A stretch of DNA of 59,843 nt. Source: Levilactobacillus acidifarinae DSM 19394 = JCM 15949. GTDB lineage: Bacteria; Bacillota; Bacilli; Lactobacillales; Lactobacillaceae. Where the stretch lies: contig NZ_AZDV01000002.1 of NCBI RefSeq assembly GCF_001434835.1, positions 1-59,843 on the forward strand, given 5' to 3'. The notes beneath the pieces are model-generated. The model did not search any database, was not told the origin of the DNA, and worked only from the letters and a program-made list of their open reading frames with translations. Shown here in pieces: positions 1-10,900 of this stretch. The position numbers and the translations under genes were made by a program. The first letter of the stretch is position 1. Every line of letters starts with the position of its first letter.

Positions 1-555
1 AGTGAGTCGTTGTCCGTTTCGGAAAGCGAATCGACCTCAACGAGTGAATCGATATCATTGAGCACTTCGACGAGCCAGTCGTTATCCGTTTCGGAAAGCG
101 AATCGGCCTCAACGAGTGAATCGATATCGTTGAGTACGTCGACTTCGACGAGCCAGTCGCTATCCGTTTCGGAAAGCGAATCAACCTCAACGAGTGAATC
201 GATATCGTTGAGTACGTCGATTTCGACGAGCCAGTCGTTGTCCGTTTCGGAAAGCAAATCGATTTCGACGAGTGAGTCGTTATCCGTTTCGGAAAGTGAA
301 TCGACCTCAACAAGTGAATCGATATCGTTGAGCACGTCGACTTCGACGAGCCAGTCGTTATCCGTTTTGGAAAGTGCATCGGTTACAACAAGTGAATCGA
401 TATCGTTAAGCACGTCGACTTCGACGAGCCAGTCGTTATCTGTTTTGGAAAGTGAATCGACTTCGACGAGTGAGTCGTTATCCGTTTCAGAAAGTGAATC
501 AGCCTCAACGAGTGAATCGTTATCGTTAAGTACATTCACTTCGACTAGTCAGTCA
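1..555 (+). repeat. 78-bp tandem repeats coding for 26-residue Ser-rich units
   Basis: The AGCCAG landmark recurs at 73, 151, 229, 349 and 427. The spacing is 78 bp (26 codons), except for one 120-bp interval that contains an extra 42-bp half unit. Copies differ mainly by synonymous or Ser/Thr changes. The array continues to the left of the window. Confidence 0.85.
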
Positions 556-1476
556 TTGTCTCAAAGCCAGAGATCACAATCAGAATCAATCTCACGTAGC
601 TTATCAATTTCACAAAGTGTTGCGACTTCGCAAAGTATAAGTCAATCAGCACAAAGCGAAGCTATGTCGACTTCTAAATCAGTCAGTCAAAGTTTGGTCA
701 CATCGACGAGTCAGTCGAAAGTCTTGTCCGAAAGTCTAGAAGAAGGCAGTGCCCTAGCGCGGCCAACCCACTTCAAACGGTTCAGCGTTTCCGCGGCGAA
801 AAAGCTGGGTCTGTATCGTAAGCCGACCTTTACCAAGCAAAATCGGCTCAAGTTTTACGCGAAACAACCACGTTCGCGGCAACCTCAATTTGTCGTCATC
901 GGGGTCGCCCACTCGATTCATGGTGTCTTGCGTTACCACGTTCGGGACGTGAACCGACACTCAAAGACTTACGGGATGACGGGGTACATTACCGCGCGAA
1001 GTAACTTTTTGAAGCGGACCTACCATACGAAAGTGGATCGGCTCAAGATCGTGACGGTGTTGAATCCACGGGGAATCGACAGTTACCGCACCGCCAAGTT
1101 GAAGGGTAAGGTCACCCATTACAAGCAAGGGCAACAACTGAAGGTTAAGCGCATCGTTAAGCACAACCTGACGACGCGTTACCAGCTGACTAACGGACGC
1201 TACATCACGACTAATAAACAATTTGTTTATGCCGGGCGCTTGAAGTATCCGAAACGCATGACCGTCACGTACGGGGCCAACCTGTACCGCGACGTGAACT
1301 TCCACGCCAAAGCGGGGCACCATTACACGCGGTCACAAACCATTCGGGTCTTCGGTTGGGACTACAGTAATCATGGCACACTCCGTTACCGAGTTTCTGG
1401 CGGATACGTCACCGCAAACCACCGGTACGTCGATGCTACACAGCAGCATCTTTTAGCGGGAGAACACCTGTTGTAA
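1..1476 (+). CDS. Serine-rich repeat adhesin, C-terminal part (cut by window edge)
   Basis: The reading frame is open from base 1, so the N-terminus with its signal peptide lies to the left. What is visible is about 185 residues of Ser/Thr/Glu repeats ([22 protein letters not shown] pattern), a less regular SQS stretch of about 60 residues, then a basic, tyrosine-rich C-terminal domain at roughly fragment residues 253-410. That domain has the hallmarks of DUF5776 ([45 protein letters not shown]), followed by a partial SH3-like repeat ([17 protein letters not shown]). No LPxTG signal follows, so attachment is probably non-covalent through the basic C-terminal domain. Such proteins are usually glycosylated on serine and exported by SecA2/SecY2; none of that machinery is in the window. 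It shares its C-terminal domain with the giant protein at 4992-14225. Confidence 0.85.
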   Translation, partial: SESLSVSESESTSTSESISLSTSTSQSLSVSESESASTSESISLSTSTSTSQSLSVSESESTSTSESISLSTSISTSQSLSVSESKSISTSESLSVSESESTSTSESISLSTSTSTSQSLSVLESASVTTSESISLSTSTSTSQSLSVLESESTSTSESLSVSESESASTSESLSLSTFTSTSQSLSQSQRSQSESISRSLSISQSVATSQSISQSAQSEAMSTSKSVSQSLVTSTSQSKVLSESLEEGSALARPTHFKRFSVSAAKKLGLYRKPTFTKQNRLKFYAKQPRSRQPQFVVIGVAHSIHGVLRYHVRDVNRHSKTYGMTGYITARSNFLKRTYHTKVDRLKIVTVLNPRGIDSYRTAKLKGKVTHYKQGQQLKVKRIVKHNLTTRYQLTNGRYITTNKQFVYAGRLKYPKRMTVTYGANLYRDVNFHAKAGHHYTRSQTIRVFGWDYSNHGTLRYRVSGGYVTANHRYVDATQQHLLAGEHLL

Positions 1477-1486
1477 TCAGGCGATA

Positions 1487-1523
1487 AAAAATGGCCACTC
1501 AGGGTTATCTGAGTGACCATTTT
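1487..1523 (+). terminator. Rho-independent terminator after first adhesin
   Basis: An inverted repeat AAAATGGCCACTCAG / CTGAGTGACCATTTT with a 6-nt loop begins 10 bp after the stop codon. The 3' arm ends in TTTT. Confidence 0.85.
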
Positions 1524-1639
1524 CCTATCCAAACGACCTAAATTGGGGGAGCTTAATTCGGGTGAATATAATTTTAGTTATAAAAGATGTGCTAGACTGA
1601 AGATGAAATCTGGACGAGGTAGATTAACGGAGGCGGTCA

Positions 1640-1984
1640 ATGATGAACGGGTTAACCCCAGAACAACAAGCAGCTCTGCGTGATGACAAACCACAGTCTC
1701 GTCGGTTAGGTGAGACGTGGGTGGCCGCCGCTCTCGCCGCAGTAGACGATTTAATTGACCGGGGAACGGTCAATTCGGAAACGGTCGATGGTGATTCCCT
1801 GAAGGGAGAAATCATCAAATCGATTGATTGTCAGGAAGTGGCCGCCATGCAAGCTAAGGGGACGATTCCCGCCGAGTCTAAATTATCAGCGGCTAGTCAC
1901 ATGAAGGCGGTCTCCTCGTCAGTACGGGCTACCGCCACGATTAAGCACGCGGTCGTGACGATTAACCGTAATTCCCTCTCGTAA
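1640..1984 (+). CDS. Small protein of unknown function with MNGLTP N-terminus
   Basis: The product is 114 residues, preceded by a GGAGGCGG ribosome site. There are two adjacent ATG codons; the second gives a protein starting MNGLTPEQQAAL. No signal peptide or membrane segment is seen. The composition is Ala/Ser/Thr-rich with two short helical-looking stretches, and I recognise no family. The first residues resemble the start of the giant adhesin at 4992 (MNGLTPKRKSAL), which is the only lead. The gene stands alone between two terminators, with an AT-rich upstream region from 1555 that could hold its promoter. Confidence 0.6.
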   Translation: MMNGLTPEQQAALRDDKPQSRRLGETWVAAALAAVDDLIDRGTVNSETVDGDSLKGEIIKSIDCQEVAAMQAKGTIPAESKLSAASHMKAVSSSVRATATIKHAVVTINRNSLS

Positions 1985-2011
1985 GGTTACTAAACTAATA
2001 ATAACTAATCA

Positions 2012-2052
2012 AAATAGCGATCACTGTCAATTAAAGCAGTGATCGCTATTTG
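2012..2052. terminator. Bidirectional terminator between unknown gene and DyP gene
   Basis: Perfect stem AAATAGCGATCACTG / CAGTGATCGCTATTT with A-run and T-run flanks, so it can serve both converging genes. Confidence 0.85.
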
Positions 2053-2068
2053 GTTACAGAATTAGCAA

Positions 2069-3025
2069 TTAATGGAACTCGTCGTCGGCCATCTTAGCCA
2101 GTAAATCGCGGGCCGGTACGAAGAAGGCTTGACCGGATAACAATTTGGAGAAGGACAACAAGTAGTCGCCCTTTTCTACCATGTTAGTCAGCATGCCCTT
2201 AGTAACTTTCCAGTGCCGGGCGTAACCGATAAAGTAGGTCCCGGTATTGCCACCAGCCGGATTGGAATAAGGCACGTTCATCCGCACAATCTTTTGTTCG
2301 ACACCATCTTCAGTGAACTTAGAAGCCACGTTGTGGGCGTTCTTGAATTTGTCGGCGTCGTCGAGTTCGTAGTCACTGAACTTTTCGCGACCCACGGCCT
2401 TTTCTTGCTCTTCGGTCTTCAAGTGGTTCCAGACGGGCATGTCGTGTTGCCACTTCTGAGCAAAGGCGTAGGAGCCGTTTTCAAAAGTAGGATCTTCGTC
2501 GCCGACTAAGGCGTAATCGGCCGCATCTTCAATGGCTGGTGCTTCGGTACCGTCGATAAAACCAATGATGGCCCGGCCTTCGAAGTAACGGAAGCCTTGA
2601 GTTTCGTCAACCACGGTCGTCACGTCTTCGAGCACGCGCCGGAATTGAGTTTGGGCTTCATAAACCACGGCGTTATCGCTGGCCCGAATGTGTAAGAACA
2701 AGTCCCCTTCGGAAGCGGGCATCTCGTACTTGGGACCCTTCAGCGTCGTAAAGGTTTCCAATTCAGCCGGTTTTGGAGCATCCGGGAAGAGGTAGTCCCA
2801 AGCGGCGTTACTGATCCCGATAGAAACCTTGAGTTGGGACCCAGTTTCGGGCTTGGCATCACGAATCTTCAAGGAACGCACGATGGCCTGTGAGCGGTCA
2901 GCGAATTCTTGAAAGACTTCGCGTTCGTGTTGTGGAGCTTGACGCTTGAACTTTAAAACGGTGAATTGAACGTGTTCCCCGGCATCTTTCCAGACATCTT
3001 GAGCACGGCGTGGATCGATTGACAT
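2069..3025 (-). CDS. DyP-type heme peroxidase
   Basis: The product is 318 residues, of the YfeX/DyP peroxidase family, which oxidises substrates with hydrogen peroxide using a b-type heme. The signature GxxDG appears as GFIDGTEAP in the middle of the protein. The family's C-terminal RMNVPYSNP and GTYFIGYARHW segments follow, with the basic position and aromatic residues around the heme pocket. The start chosen is MSIDPRRAQ, because GGAGGG lies just upstream; an in-frame ATG 20 codons earlier has no ribosome site. There is no signal peptide, so it is cytoplasmic. An HxlR regulator lies upstream in the same direction with a 111-bp gap, which suggests oxidant-responsive control. That link is an inference. 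Confidence 0.92.
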   Translation of the reverse strand: MSIDPRRAQDVWKDAGEHVQFTVLKFKRQAPQHEREVFQEFADRSQAIVRSLKIRDAKPETGSQLKVSIGISNAAWDYLFPDAPKPAELETFTTLKGPKYEMPASEGDLFLHIRASDNAVVYEAQTQFRRVLEDVTTVVDETQGFRYFEGRAIIGFIDGTEAPAIEDAADYALVGDEDPTFENGSYAFAQKWQHDMPVWNHLKTEEQEKAVGREKFSDYELDDADKFKNAHNVASKFTEDGVEQKIVRMNVPYSNPAGGNTGTYFIGYARHWKVTKGMLTNMVEKGDYLLSFSKLLSGQAFFVPARDLLAKMADDEFH

Positions 3026-3136
3026 GTTAAATCCCTCCAGTTTTTTAGCTGATTTTAGCGTACAAAAGCGCTGAGAGATAGTCAACTGATAAGGTGCCGA
3101 CTCGCAAAATTAATTAATCATTCGATAAACGGTTAA

Positions 3137-3505
3137 TTAATTCGGCACATTTTCCCGGTCTAAGATCTGAACGTCTTCACCGTTAGCTTGCCGACGTTCA
3201 ACGTTGTCTTCACCCCATAAGCAGAGCTCGTGAAGAATTTGAACCAGGGTTTCACCATAAGGGGATAACGCGTATTCGACCTTAGGCGGAACTTGTTTGA
3301 AGACCTGACGGGTGATAATCCCGTCGTGTTCCAGTTCGCGTAATTGTTGGGTGAGCATTTTTTGGGAAATTTGGGGAATTGCCCGGGAGAGCTCGCCGGT
3401 GCGCATGGTTTGGTGCCGTAAGTGACATAAAATGACCGGTTTCCACTTACCACCGATCACGTCGATAGTGGCTTCAACCCCAATATGGTAGGTTTTTTCG
3501 GGCAT
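3137..3505 (-). CDS. HxlR-family transcriptional regulator
   Basis: The product is 122 residues, the usual HxlR winged-helix length, with the family signature VIGGKWKPVILCHL, the recognition-helix region TGELSRAIPQISQKMLTQQLRELEHDG written in pieces, and a beta-wing (PPKVEYALSPYG). Family members sense aldehydes or oxidants. Many have a redox cysteine in a CPVEAT motif near the N-terminus; here that motif reads IGVEAT, so the cysteine is missing, although Cys27 is present. A strong AAGGAGGGG ribosome site supports the start. It lies between the TetR gene (44-bp gap) and the DyP peroxidase, all on the minus strand. The peroxidase is the likely target. Confidence 0.9.
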   Translation of the reverse strand: MPEKTYHIGVEATIDVIGGKWKPVILCHLRHQTMRTGELSRAIPQISQKMLTQQLRELEHDGIITRQVFKQVPPKVEYALSPYGETLVQILHELCLWGEDNVERRQANGEDVQILDRENVPN

Positions 3506-3549
3506 AGGAACCCCTCCTTGATTAAGTTACTTCTTAGTATAGCACGGGG

Positions 3550-4200
3550 TTAAACGCTGAGAACTTTCTCCAATTCCATCACTAGATAGTGGGCTTGTTC
3601 ATCGTCGTCCCAAGGGCGGTCGGGAAACAGAATGTAGCGATCGATGACGTAGCCCCCAATGATCGACATGATGTGCCGAAAAACGATGGGGAAGGGCCAC
3701 GTAACCATGAGTCCCCGTTGTTGGAAATCTTGAATGACGGTGCGAAAAGTGTCGACGAAGGTGGCGGGGGCCCCAGCGAGAAATTCTTGCCGTAACGTTT
3801 CGTTATAGAGCAACTCGCTGAAGAAGACCTTAATGGCATCTTGGTTTTCATCGGCAAAGGCCATTCGGTTACGGACAAAGAATTCTAAAAAATCGTGCAA
3901 ATTGGTCATGGGTTGCTTTAAGGTTTCTTGTTTGAGTTCCTCTAAGACGTTGGGAATAATTTGGTGGATGATTGGTTCTAAGGCGATACGCAAGATATTG
4001 GCTTTAGATTTGAAGTGTTTGAACATCGTGCCTTCGGATTGATGGGCGGCCACGGCGATCTGGTGCGTGCTGGTGTTGGCGTAACCTTGTTTGGCGAAAA
4101 GCTGGATACTGGTGATGAGAACATCTTTTTGTTTTTGGGTGAGGTCCTTAGTGGCGTTGACCGCCGCGGGAAACTCAGCAAGAATTTTTTTATTGGGCAT
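3550..4200 (-). CDS. TetR/AcrR-family transcriptional regulator
   Basis: The product is 216 residues. An N-terminal TetR helix-turn-helix runs from about residue 24 to 70 (LFAKQGYANTSTHQIAVAAHQSEGTMFKHFKSK, given here as family landmarks in sequence), and a helical ligand-binding domain follows. The ribosome site GGAGAAATG precedes the ATG. No pump is directly downstream, so the target is unknown. It is followed at 44 bp by the HxlR gene and could be cotranscribed with it. A terminator separates it from the upstream membrane-protein gene. Confidence 0.9.
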   Translation of the reverse strand: MPNKKILAEFPAAVNATKDLTQKQKDVLITSIQLFAKQGYANTSTHQIAVAAHQSEGTMFKHFKSKANILRIALEPIIHQIIPNVLEELKQETLKQPMTNLHDFLEFFVRNRMAFADENQDAIKVFFSELLYNETLRQEFLAGAPATFVDTFRTVIQDFQQRGLMVTWPFPIVFRHIMSIIGGYVIDRYILFPDRPWDDDEQAHYLVMELEKVLSV

Positions 4201-4250
4201 GGGACATTTCTCCTAACTAAATCTTAGGTCTATTTTAGCTGAAAATAAGC

Positions 4251-4286
4251 AAAACGGGTAACGTCTTGTCAGGCGTTACCCGTTTT
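4251..4286. terminator. Terminator after the small membrane protein gene
   Basis: Perfect 13-bp stem AAAACGGGTAACG / CGTTACCCGTTTT around a 10-nt loop. On the minus strand the 3' arm ends in TTTT after the stop of the 4305-4577 gene. Confidence 0.8.
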
Positions 4287-4304
4287 AGCGTGAGGGGGTT
4301 GAGC

Positions 4305-4577
4305 TTAGTGCTGTTGAGCGATGTGGCCACCCTGACGATAGCCCAAGTAGAACTGGCAAATCGCGAGAATGACGTTGACCCAGTTGACCGTCAAGAACCA
4401 ACCGGACAGTGCGGCCACGCTGGCGGCACCGTAGAAGGCCCAAAATCCCCAGACGATGGCGATGACGTTAATCCAAGCAAACCACTTCATGAGAGCTTGA
4501 TTATGCGTCGCAAAACAGGTCCAAATTCCGTTAACAATCAACCAAATAGCTAGAATCCAAAAACTGGTGGTAAACAT
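4305..4577 (-). CDS. Small integral membrane protein
   Basis: The product is 90 residues with about three hydrophobic helices (FWILAIWLIVNGIW; WFAWINVIAIVWGFWAFYG; LTVNWVNVILAICQFYLGY) and a short polar end rich in His and Gln. The start MFTTSF was chosen because GGGAG sits a proper distance before its ATG; a longer frame from 4637 lacks a ribosome site. It resembles the many small SPW-like or DUF-type membrane proteins of lactobacilli, but I cannot name the family. It is monocistronic. Confidence 0.7.
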   Translation of the reverse strand: MFTTSFWILAIWLIVNGIWTCFATHNQALMKWFAWINVIAIVWGFWAFYGAASVAALSGWFLTVNWVNVILAICQFYLGYRQGGHIAQQH

Positions 4578-4637
4578 AATAAGATCTCCCTTCATTTTGT
4601 CGAGCGAGTAATCACTCGCCCTTAAGAACAACTTCAT

Positions 4638-4991
4638 AATAACACCAAATTGGAAAAAGGCAAGAGGAATTTTTAAACTTATTTCGTGATTGGAAGAGTA
4701 GTGACTGCGTTTTGACTATTTAGTTTAGGTGATGGACTAATTTGACGAGCAATGAAAAGTGATTGGTAAAAAAGCGGCATAAAATTTATGAGACGTAATA
4801 TTTATAAATTTATTTTATCCATAATAGATCTTATTACAGGATGATAAACAGTTATGCAGAGGAATCCACGTGATATAAATGCTTTTATATCAGCGTTTAT
4901 AGATTTTGTTATACAGCGCTAACCGTCCCATCTCGCGGGGAACATGGTATTATCGGTATGAGTAAGGGAGACTGGAGAAGGAGCGACAGAG
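4638..4991. other. AT-rich upstream region of the giant adhesin gene
   Basis: No gene is seen. Bases 4780-4830 are very AT-rich (runs of ATTTATAAATTTATTTTAT type). A dyad TGATATAA-N6-TTATATCA lies at 4871-4892. A possible -10 (TATTAT, near 4948) lacks a clear -35. The ribosome site GGAGAAGGAG is at 4974-4983. The region probably holds the adhesin promoter and a regulator site. Confidence 0.45.
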
Positions 4992-7900
4992 ATGAATGGT
5001 TTAACCCCCAAGCGAAAGTCGGCGTTATTTCAAAGTAATTGTAAAACTCATTTTAAGATGTATAAAGCAGGAAGACGGTGGCTAGTCGCGGGTATTTCAC
5101 TTTTGAGCGGTCTTTTAGGGGGGAGCACCTTGGTGGGAACGACCGCTAAAGCCCAAACCCCAGCTCCTGGCACGGGGAAAACGGTCGAGGTCGACCAGAT
5201 CACGGCCACCCAGACGTCGACAACGATTCCGGCCACGTCACAGAGCGCTGCTTTACCTAGTGCTAGTGTGAGCCAATCGTTGGAAGGGTCGCAAAGTTTA
5301 GCGACATCCCGGGAGACTAAGACGTCTGCGACCGCGACTGAAGGCACGATAGCAACGGTGACGTCAACGACTAGCCAGGCAAGTCCCGCAGTCGCCCCGG
5401 CGACCACTTCGGTTACGGACAAGTCGAGCCAAGCGACAACGTCCGTGACGGCCCAGCTTCGTGGCGCTGCCACGGCGGTGAGCGCGCCTGCGGCCTACGC
5501 TCTACCGTTTGAAACCATCGATCAGAACCGTGGGGAAGTCAACCAAACATCGTACAATAAAGGAACGCAGGCCGCTCGGGACCAGATTGACGGCATTGTC
5601 AATAAGTTCGATTCAACCGGGGCGAACAGTATTACCCACCTTGTCGGGAATTTGGGATTTGTTGGGGCGATTTCCAATCAAATAACCGCTAATATCCAGC
5701 GAATCTCGAACTTGATTGACCTCTATTATCAGGGAAAAAACTTCCAGTATGACGATGCTTACGGGACGCCCGTCTGGTATAACGGTGAGGCGACAACGCC
5801 GCAAACGGCGCACCTGATTTACCACGATTTTAACTTGGGGTATGCTGATTACTTGCGGGCATTTACCCGGGGGATCAGTGAATGGGCGGCGGGAATCAAG
5901 GCTAAGGCCCTATCAAGTGATCCCCACGTGGCGGACGGCCTGATCAACTATGGTAATTATGACGGTAGCCAGTTGACCGGGGGCGGACTTTTAGGAACGG
6001 CGAGCACAACGATCAATGTCGGCCTATCTTGGGCCCAGGGAATCTGGAAAACGCCCAACTACGCGAACAACATCCTGTCGTACCAAAACAGCAATAATCT
6101 GGCCGCCGAAAGTGTCAGCAAGACGGCTACGGCGATTAACTATTACATTTCCATTGTGGCCCCGGTCGTCATCAACGGAATTGCCCATCAGGCCTTGGCG
6201 GACGTCCGGGCGATTGGGGGGCACATTGGGGATCAAGACTATGCGCCGGCTAAACTCAGTGATGCGGTGAACCTCAACGGTAATATGACCAAATTTTTAA
6301 AGGGAATTGGGCTAAGCGACGTTTTAGGAACGACCATTGTGCAAAACGTTTACGAAGCGATTCGGGCCAACGCCCAGAACGCGATTGAGCGTAACTGGAC
6401 GATTGGGGCGAATAAGGCCCTCAAAAATTTTTGGAACGATACGAAACCGGTTGATTCAGAATCAAGTTATAAGGATATTCAGGGCTATAATGAAGAAAAT
6501 CCAGAAGCTATTTTAAATACGACTTCATCGGTTAAATTGTCTCGAATTGCGGAGGCAGCTGGGTACGCGTGGTACCAGAAGATCGTTTCCAAGGTCATTC
6601 GCCAGGCGGGATACGATGCCCAAAATAATCAGGCGCAGCGACCAATTGACGATGTCATGACCAATATCGCTCAATTGTTCAATGGGTCTAATGATCCGAT
6701 TTCGACAGACCTGCTCAATCAGATATTGCAGGGCGGCCAACACGTTTATCCCAAAACGAATACTCCTTATGTGCGTAAAAGTACGGGAGTTAGGGCGGTT
6801 CTGACTAACATTTACCAGGCGGCCTACAAGTCAATTCAGGGAGTCCTAAGGGATTATCAGGCCAACCCGCAGGCGACCGATGCGGACATCGAGCGGAACC
6901 AACAGCGTTATCAATACACTAGTTTGGCGGACGGGACGCAACAACCCGTAAATAATTACAGCATCATCTACAAGTTCTTACGCCAACTGAATTCACCATA
7001 TGGCGGTATGATGCTGGCCGATAAACAGGTTCTAACGGAAAAAACGGGATCATCAAAAATTATTGATGATGAGCAGATAGGACGTAAAGCTTATGATTTT
7101 TTTTATGACACGGTTGTTAATATCTTGTCCGGGAATCCTAAGGGACAGCAGTCAGACCTGAATTTCTTAAATGTGAGAACGGACTATTTCGTCAATGATG
7201 CTCTATTGCAAAAACTCGCAACTAGTCAATATCGGACGGCCTATCAAAAGGAGTTAGGTTTAGCCAATCAGATGTTTAACGCGGGCATGGCGTTTGCCCA
7301 GCAACACTATCAAAATTCGGCTACGGGGTTTATCCCGCAGGCTGAAGACGCCGGGGTGGACGCGAACAACAATAGCGCACGGGGGGATCAAAGTGTTAAG
7401 CGTTATGCCAATTTGAGTGCCCCTTACCAGGGAGACTTACACTCCGGTGACCTTTTCAAGGCCGGTTATACGGCCATGTTGGCGCCCGTGATCGTCAAGC
7501 TGGAAGCGGCTAACTCAGCGGATCGAACGGCCTTTAAGACCACTAGCTTCACGGGTCAAACGTTAAAGGGGCAGGATGTGTCCTTAGAAGCGCCGGAACC
7601 GAAAGCCGGCTGGATTGCTACCCCCCCAACCCAAATCCAAACGCTCAAAGCGGGACAAACCACGGTTACGTTTCAATACAAACGGGCAACGACCCTTGAG
7701 CAGAGTGGGTTGGCTGAGCAACAAGTCACGTTTAACGGAAAGGACGCTCAAACTCTGCTGAAGGGCACCCGGTTCACGCCGCATTGGTCGGACCAGACGA
7801 CCGGCCAGACCATCACCATCGCACCATCGTGGTTAACGGTTGACAATAACGGGACGCGGACGGGCGATTTTACCTATCATTTGAATAAGGTGGGGGCCCA

Positions 7901-10900
7901 GCAGGTCTATCAACAATTGCAAACGCAGCTGACGGCGACCGCGCCCAAGTACGCCTTACCGGATGTCGGGGAGTTAACGCAGATACTGGGCACCTTACAC
8001 GTGGCGGCGACTAGTGACAGTCGATTATTGCCACAGCTAAAGACGAAGCCGGCGGTAACCGTGGTGGGACGGCCACTGGACGTACAAGACCTAGTCGTAA
8101 CGGCCACCGATTCCCAAGGCCAACCCATTGAACTTAGCCACGTGACGATGGGCCCCGTTGATTGGCAGCAAGCCGGCCAGCAGGTCGTTCAACTCACGTT
8201 ACAAGCCCCGACTAGTCAGCAAAGCGTGACGGCAACGACCACGGTCGAGGTAGTCACCCCAGAACAGTCGCTCACCGCCACGACCTCTACGACGGATCAA
8301 CAGGGAAGTATTAGTCAATTAGAGTCGGGGGAGAATTCGGTTAGCGATTTGGCCGTTTCGGCCATGAGTCAGTTAGCGAACGTTTCGACCAGTGAAGTGA
8401 CCCTAAGTCAGCAGTCGTTGTCGGATGACCGGCAACTGACCTCATTGACGGACCAAGCGACCAGTTTATCCAGTCGGGTCTCACAAGACCAGAGCCTACT
8501 AGGATCGCGCACGTCGGCTGTTGAGTCACGCACGGCGGCCGGGCAAACTAGCCTGGTTTCACAAGCATTGCAGTCGACGAGTGACAATCCAGTAGTTGAT
8601 TCCGCCACGGTGTCGCAGGTTTCTTTGAGCGAGGCCAGTCTGAGTAGCTGGTCACAAGCGGTGCAGGCCGCACAAAAATCCGCGCAGGATCAGCTAACCA
8701 CGGAACGTTCACAGTCGAAGGCCCTTGCAGAAACCAGCCAACGATCGCGTAGTCGGGCAGCTCAAAGCCTAGCTGATAGCTCAACTTCAACCAGCCGTTG
8801 GGCGTCTCAGATTGCTTCGGAAATGAGTGCGGGAACGTCTGCACGGACGAGTTTGGTGGCGCAAGAAGCCTCCGAAAAATCTGCCTTAGCTTCATTAACG
8901 TTGACCCAGGCTAACGATCAGTCGACCGCCGATAACGTGGCCAGTGCTTTAGCAGTGACTTCAGATGCTTCGCTCAGCCTTGCCCAAGAGCCGCAACCCG
9001 ACCCGCACCTGACAACCGAAATTAGTCAATCGTTAAGTGATTTGGTGACGGCGAGTCAGTCCATCAGCACTCAAGAACAACAATTAATACGGGATAGTCA
9101 GCAGCAGGCCCAGGTTTCCGTTGGCAATAGTCAAGCTCACCTGAAGGTTTCGCTCTCTCAAGGATCACTGATTAATGCCAGTCAATCCGCCGCGATTGCT
9201 AGTATCAGTGATCATAGTCTAGCCTTAGCTAGTCAGGAACAAGCCGCGGAGCAAGCTGAGAACAGTGTGGCGATGCAATCCCGGACTGACCGACAGACGC
9301 TAGCTAGCGTTAGCACAGCCGAGCACAGTCTGAGTCAACTTTTTTGGGCGGACCATTCGGCCAGCGTTCAATCAACGATTGGCGTTTCACTGAATGATTT
9401 GTCAGTCAGTGGCCGGTCGTTAAGCGAGTTGGTTCGGTCGTTGAGTGCCCGGGATAGTCGGTTGACGTTCGTGGCGACTAGTTTAACGGCGCAAGTAACC
9501 GCAGCGTCTAACACGTTGTCACCACTTAAGGACGCGCAACGAAGTTTGAACAAACAAATAACGTCACAGACCCAATCGGGCGTCAAACAAACCAGTGCCC
9601 TAACCTCCTTAGCTGAACAAAGTCTCAGTGCGGCTACGGCGTTCGATTCAATCGTCACATCGCTGATAGAACACAGTTTAGCGTTACCCAATTTACCGGC
9701 TAAACAACGAAGCCAATTAGCGGCGCAGTTGCAGGATTTAAGCCAACAAGCGGTTGCCCGTCAGCAGCACTGGAACCTGCAAGTGACCCAGGTCGCGCAA
9801 AAATCGTTAGCCTTAGTCGCTGAGCAACAGAACTCGATTAAGCGTGTCGCGCAGCGTCAAAAGGAATTGAGTCAAAGCGTGGCACAGTTAGCCCGGCAAT
9901 CGACGCAATTGAAGTCACAATCGGCATCGTTGTCGGAACTCCTTTTGCAGCCTTCCCAGGACCTTAATCTGAGTTTAGCGAACGCGAAGACTCAGTGGGT
10001 GGGTTACGGTCAAACCAGTCAGGCGCTCGTAACGCCCAATGCGAAGCAAACGGCACAGTTAACCTCGGCCGCCGCTAGTCTAAGCGAGCAATCTGTGTCG
10101 GTAATCAGTCAAAGTGTCCAAGTCGATCTGGCGCAGGGGTCGGCTGCTAGCGAGAGCCTGGCGGCACGTTCAGCGTGGTTAGCGGGACATGATAGCCTAT
10201 TTTCGCAACAGGAAAGCAGTGTGAGCGCTGAAACCAGCGTGACCAAGACCCAATTAACGCAATTGGCAAACGGCCAACAAAGTCTAAAGCAACAGGCGCA
10301 AACTATCGCTAATGCCGAGCATGCTTTACAGCACGCAGTTGCAAGCGCCTCAACGCTTGGCAGTGAAATAACGTCGCAATCGGTTGCTAGTGTTAAGCAA
10401 ATTGAGACGGCCCAACAACAGGTTGCGGCTCATCAGGTCGCGATGCTACAGACCGAAGCGGCGAACCAGACCACGTTAATCACGACCAGTCAAGCACTGG
10501 CCCAGCATAGTCAACAGAAGATACACGATTGGGCAGCCCAAACGGGACCACGACAAAGTTTAACCCAAACACTTAACTCGGCCGAACAGTTGTCCGTGGC
10601 CCAGACTAGCGCGCAATGGTCGCTCATTAACGTCAGTTTGAGTGACCGATCCGTGGTAGATTGGCTTCAGCAATCCACTTGGGTGGCCGTCAGTCAAAGC
10701 TTATTGGCAACTCAAACGCCGATTCAACGGCAACAATTGCATTCCGCCGAGGCGAGTCTGAGCGCCGTTTCCTTGTCGAATGCTAGCGAACGGCAACAGC
10801 TAAAGGTGCAATCGGAAAGTCTGGAAGCGGGGGTAACGCAAGCCGTCGCAACCAGTCAAAACTCTGTTGATCGCTTCAGAAATTCGCAACAGTCCCTGGC

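Noticed and set aside
1..555. Regular repeats that could suggest a CRISPR array
   Set aside because: The repeats are in frame, code for Ser-rich units and have no unique spacers.
754..1323. Minus-strand frames of 68 and 120 codons
   Set aside because: They lie opposite the conserved DUF5776 coding region, have no ribosome site and are shadows.
5048..5473. Minus-strand frame of 141 codons inside the giant adhesin
   Set aside because: Antisense shadow of the Thr/Ser/Ala-rich N-terminal part; no start signals.
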